A DNA stretch of 8,545 nt from a candidate division Zixibacteria bacterium RBG_16_43_9 (lineage in GTDB: Bacteria > Zixibacteria > MSB-5A5 > RBG-16-43-9): contig MEWM01000152.1 of assembly GCA_001775355.1 (NCBI GenBank), forward strand, positions 1-8,545. The letters are read 5' to 3'. Positions 7,183 through 8,545 of the stretch are shown piece after piece (the first letter of the stretch is position 1; every line of letters starts with the position of its first letter). The notes under the pieces are model-generated. The model saw only the letters and a list, made by a program, of their open reading frames with translations. It ran no database searches and was not told where the DNA came from. A program made the position numbers and the translations under genes.

Positions 7183-7231
7183 AGTATTAAATTAAGTTTT
7201 ACTCGATCATTTTGAAAGGGATGGGCAGTAT

Positions 7232-7606
7232 ATGAGCCGTGGTTTTAAAAACAAGAAAGTTCTGATCGTAGAAGATAATCCCAATATGTCCAGTCTTCTG
7301 GCGGATATTCTGTTGCAATGTTTTGACCTCAAGAGTGAAAAAGCAAAAGATGGGCAGGAGGCTTTAGATATTTTAAAAGACGAGGCCTTTGACCTGGTGA
7401 TAACTGACTTGATGATGCCTAAGATGAATGGACATGAGCTTTTAAAGACCGTGAAGCATAATTTCCCTCACTTGCCGGTGGTTCTGATCACCGGTTATGA
7501 AGCAGAATTTAATCCGGAAGAAGAGCCCAAACCGGACGGGTTTCTGTTAAAGCCCTTCAAGGTTCAACAGATAGACGAGGTTTTAAAACGTATTCCAAAT
7601 TTTTAG
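7232..7606 (+). CDS. Stand-alone CheY-like response regulator receiver
   Basis: A 124-residue single receiver domain with no output domain, which would accept a phosphoryl group from a histidine kinase encoded elsewhere and signal by protein contact. All catalytic positions are present: acidic pair E14-D15 (LIVEDN), phospho-acceptor D59 (ITDLMMP), switch Thr87 (LITGY), Lys107 (LLKPF). Thr87 to Lys107 is 20 residues, about two shorter than in CheY, and this stretch is acidic and proline-rich (EFNPEEEPKPDG). The alpha4-beta5 partner surface is therefore probably altered. The ATG follows GAAAGGG at 7214-7220 with an 11-nt spacing; the ATG at 7221 hits a stop after four codons. The gene has its own candidate promoter and converges with the peroxiredoxin gene, 6 nt apart. 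Its partner kinase and pathway cannot be inferred here. Confidence 0.9.
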   Translation: MSRGFKNKKVLIVEDNPNMSSLLADILLQCFDLKSEKAKDGQEALDILKDEAFDLVITDLMMPKMNGHELLKTVKHNFPHLPVVLITGYEAEFNPEEEPKPDGFLLKPFKVQQIDEVLKRIPNF

Positions 7607-7612
7607 TGAAAC

Positions 7613-8071
7613 TTACTTTAAGTCCTCCAGGACTTTCAAGAGCTCGCTGTTTTCCCTCTGCTGGGGGATATCATAAACCTGAACGTTGCGAACGATCCCT
7701 TCTTTATCAATAATCACCGTAGCCCGGTTAGTGATCCCCAGATCAGACAGATATAGCCCGTATTTGGAGGCAACTGCCCCTTTGGGGTGGAAATCAGACA
7801 AAAGCGGATATTTTATCTGGAGCTTCTCCGCAAAAGCCTTGTGTGACCAGACATTGTCAACGCTTATGCCGAAAACCTGAGCGTTCAGATTCTCAAACCT
7901 TTTTAAATCATTCACAAAACAGGTATTCTCCTTGGAACATACCGGGCTGAAATCCGCCACATAAAAGGCTAAGACTATATTTTTGCCTTTGAAATCAGAT
8001 AACCTGTATTCCTTATCATCCTGCCCCTTCAATACAAAATCCGGCGCTTTCTCTCCTGGCTTTATGGGCAT
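7613..8071 (-). CDS. Peroxiredoxin of the AhpC/TSA class, BCP/AhpE-like
   Basis: A thiol peroxidase of 152 residues that reduces hydrogen peroxide and organic hydroperoxides through a cysteine, probably in the cytoplasm since there is no signal peptide. The thioredoxin-like fold is clear: [27 protein letters not shown], then the active site FSPVC with peroxidatic Cys45, then FGISVD (67-72), YPLLSD (88-93) and NRATVIID with the conserved Arg116. Ser42 fills the Thr/Ser place of the PxxxT/SxxC motif, but Val38 stands where proline is nearly universal. Cys51 is the only other cysteine. It lies six residues after Cys45, one more than the usual five in BCP proteins, so it may or may not act as the resolving cysteine. 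GGGAGG lies 5 nt before the ATG. The ferritin-like gene is 50 nt upstream on the same strand, suggesting a shared transcript. BCP and AhpE cannot be separated by eye. Confidence 0.93.
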   Translation of the reverse strand: MPIKPGEKAPDFVLKGQDDKEYRLSDFKGKNIVLAFYVADFSPVCSKENTCFVNDLKRFENLNAQVFGISVDNVWSHKAFAEKLQIKYPLLSDFHPKGAVASKYGLYLSDLGITNRATVIIDKEGIVRNVQVYDIPQQRENSELLKVLEDLK

Positions 8072-8121
8072 TTTTTCCTCCCTTCCTTTGAATGAATTAT
8101 GATCTTCCTAAACAAGTTTTT

Positions 8122-8545
8122 CTAAATATCCGGGAAAAATCTGGCATCCTGCCAGTAAGCCTCTTTGAGATATTGCTGCTGGGTAATCAGCGCTTTAAGA
8201 TGCTCCTGTTCCCATTGCACTAAATAGGAGAAAAGGTTTTTGACCTCCTCATCCCCACTTTCTTCTGCAGATTTTCGATAAAATTCGATCGAGTTTTTCT
8301 CCAGGAGGGCTCCGATGGATAAGGCTGACATCTCAAAGTGCATATCTTTGATCCTTTTTTTGAAATCCTCAGAGAAGATCGGGCTGGGGCTTTCGGATTT
8401 GAAGAATTCAACTTTTTTATCTTTGAATTCTATTCCTCCGGTTTTTCTCACTTTCTCGTACTGCCCTTTTAAAATCTGATAATGCTTCTTCTCATCCTCT
8501 GCCAGAGAAGAAAATACCTCTTTCCCTTTCTTATCTATCGTTTTC
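8122..8545 (-). CDS. Rubrerythrin/ferritin-like diiron protein, N-terminus beyond the window
   Basis: The C-terminal 141 or so residues of a ferritin-fold protein of the rubrerythrin-like (COG1633) type. The frame stays open to the window edge, so the GTG at 8451 is internal. Counting from the first complete codon (8544), two of the expected ExxH iron-ligand motifs are visible: EKKH (18-21), ending one helix, and EQEH (112-115), in the last helix. The helix with EKNSIEFYRKSAEE (82-95) supplies another candidate glutamate. The first glutamate would lie outside the window. There is no C-terminal rubredoxin CxxC pair, so this is not a classical rubrerythrin. Such proteins act in peroxide reduction or iron handling, mostly in anaerobes; which applies here is unknown. 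It lies upstream of the peroxiredoxin on the same strand and is probably co-transcribed, which supports an oxidative-stress role. Confidence 0.85.
   Translation of the reverse strand, partial: KTIDKKGKEVFSSLAEDEKKHYQILKGQYEKVRKTGGIEFKDKKVEFFKSESPSPIFSEDFKKRIKDMHFEMSALSIGALLEKNSIEFYRKSAEESGDEEVKNLFSYLVQWEQEHLKALITQQQYLKEAYWQDARFFPDI

Larger units (their letters stand above)
7034..7231 (+). other. Intergenic region with terminator and candidate promoter
   Basis: This 198-nt gap contains no convincing gene. The first 80 nt (7041-7102) hold short complementary segments: GTAGC 7041-7045 with GCTAC 7098-7102, and CGAGAT 7049-7054 with ATCTTG 7084-7089. They could fold into a weak long-range stem in the rqcP 3' untranslated region. 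The terminator hairpin and then the receiver-gene promoter follow. No tRNA cloverleaf or known riboswitch core was recognised. Confidence 0.5.

Noticed and set aside
7620..7635. AAGTCC-TCCA-GGACTT hairpin between the convergent receiver and peroxiredoxin genes as a terminator
   Set aside because: The 6-bp stem lies inside the last codons of the peroxiredoxin gene and has no T tract on either strand beyond TTT, so it is too weak to call.
8084..8110. Weak minus-strand promoter (TAGAAA, 17 nt, CATAAT) ahead of the peroxiredoxin gene
   Set aside because: The -35 match is poor in an A/T-rich gap only 50 nt long; co-transcription with the upstream ferritin-like gene is the simpler reading.
8449..8451. 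GTG at 8451 as the start of the minus-strand ferritin-like gene
   Set aside because: The frame continues to the window edge and includes an EKKH iron-ligand motif expected of the family; the true start lies outside.
1..8545. Mobile element, CRISPR array, phage or defence system
   Set aside because: No transposase, integrase, direct-repeat array, long terminal inverted repeats or defence-type domains were found, and codon style looks uniform across the window.

Overview
The window is a protein-coding stretch of a bacterial chromosome from a diderm (Gram-negative-type) organism. Evidence for a diderm is a SurA-type chaperone with a Sec signal peptide next to two lipoprotein foldases. A peroxiredoxin and a rubrerythrin-like ferritin-fold protein side by side fit an anaerobe or microaerophile. 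Moderate-to-low G+C, AGA/AGG-rich arginine codons and lysine/glutamate-rich proteins suggest an uncultivated lineage (Zixibacteria-like or a related candidate phylum). That placement is inference and no marker gene here settles it. No mobile element, CRISPR array, rRNA or tRNA was seen.

Left block, plus strand (2-7033): a 5'-truncated mfd (transcription-repair coupling factor); a 586-residue lipoprotein made of two head-to-tail SurA_N-plus-parvulin modules; a 282-residue single-parvulin lipoprotein; a 429-residue SurA-like periplasmic chaperone with two parvulin domains; and a 90-residue S4-domain protein of the RqcP/YabO family. From the first lipoprotein on, the genes are packed tightly (4-nt overlap, 15-nt gap, 7-nt gap), so they are probably co-transcribed, with or without mfd. 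A strong rho-independent-type hairpin follows at 7117-7152.

Right block: a stand-alone CheY-like receiver protein (7232-7606, plus strand) behind its own candidate promoter. It converges with a minus-strand pair: a BCP/AhpE-type peroxiredoxin (7613-8071) and, upstream of it, a rubrerythrin/ferritin-like protein running off the window edge (8122-8545).

How they fit together: the three foldases are probably an envelope protein-folding set, with one soluble and two lipid-anchored members, acting on outer-membrane or secreted proteins. RqcP rescues stalled ribosomal complexes and Mfd rescues stalled RNA polymerase, so the left block combines stalled-machine rescue with envelope folding. The right block looks like peroxide defence beside an orphan phospho-receiver. 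The most unusual features are five parvulin domains in three consecutive genes, only two of which keep both conserved active-site histidines, and a peroxiredoxin whose normally invariant active-site proline is valine and whose second cysteine is shifted by one residue.
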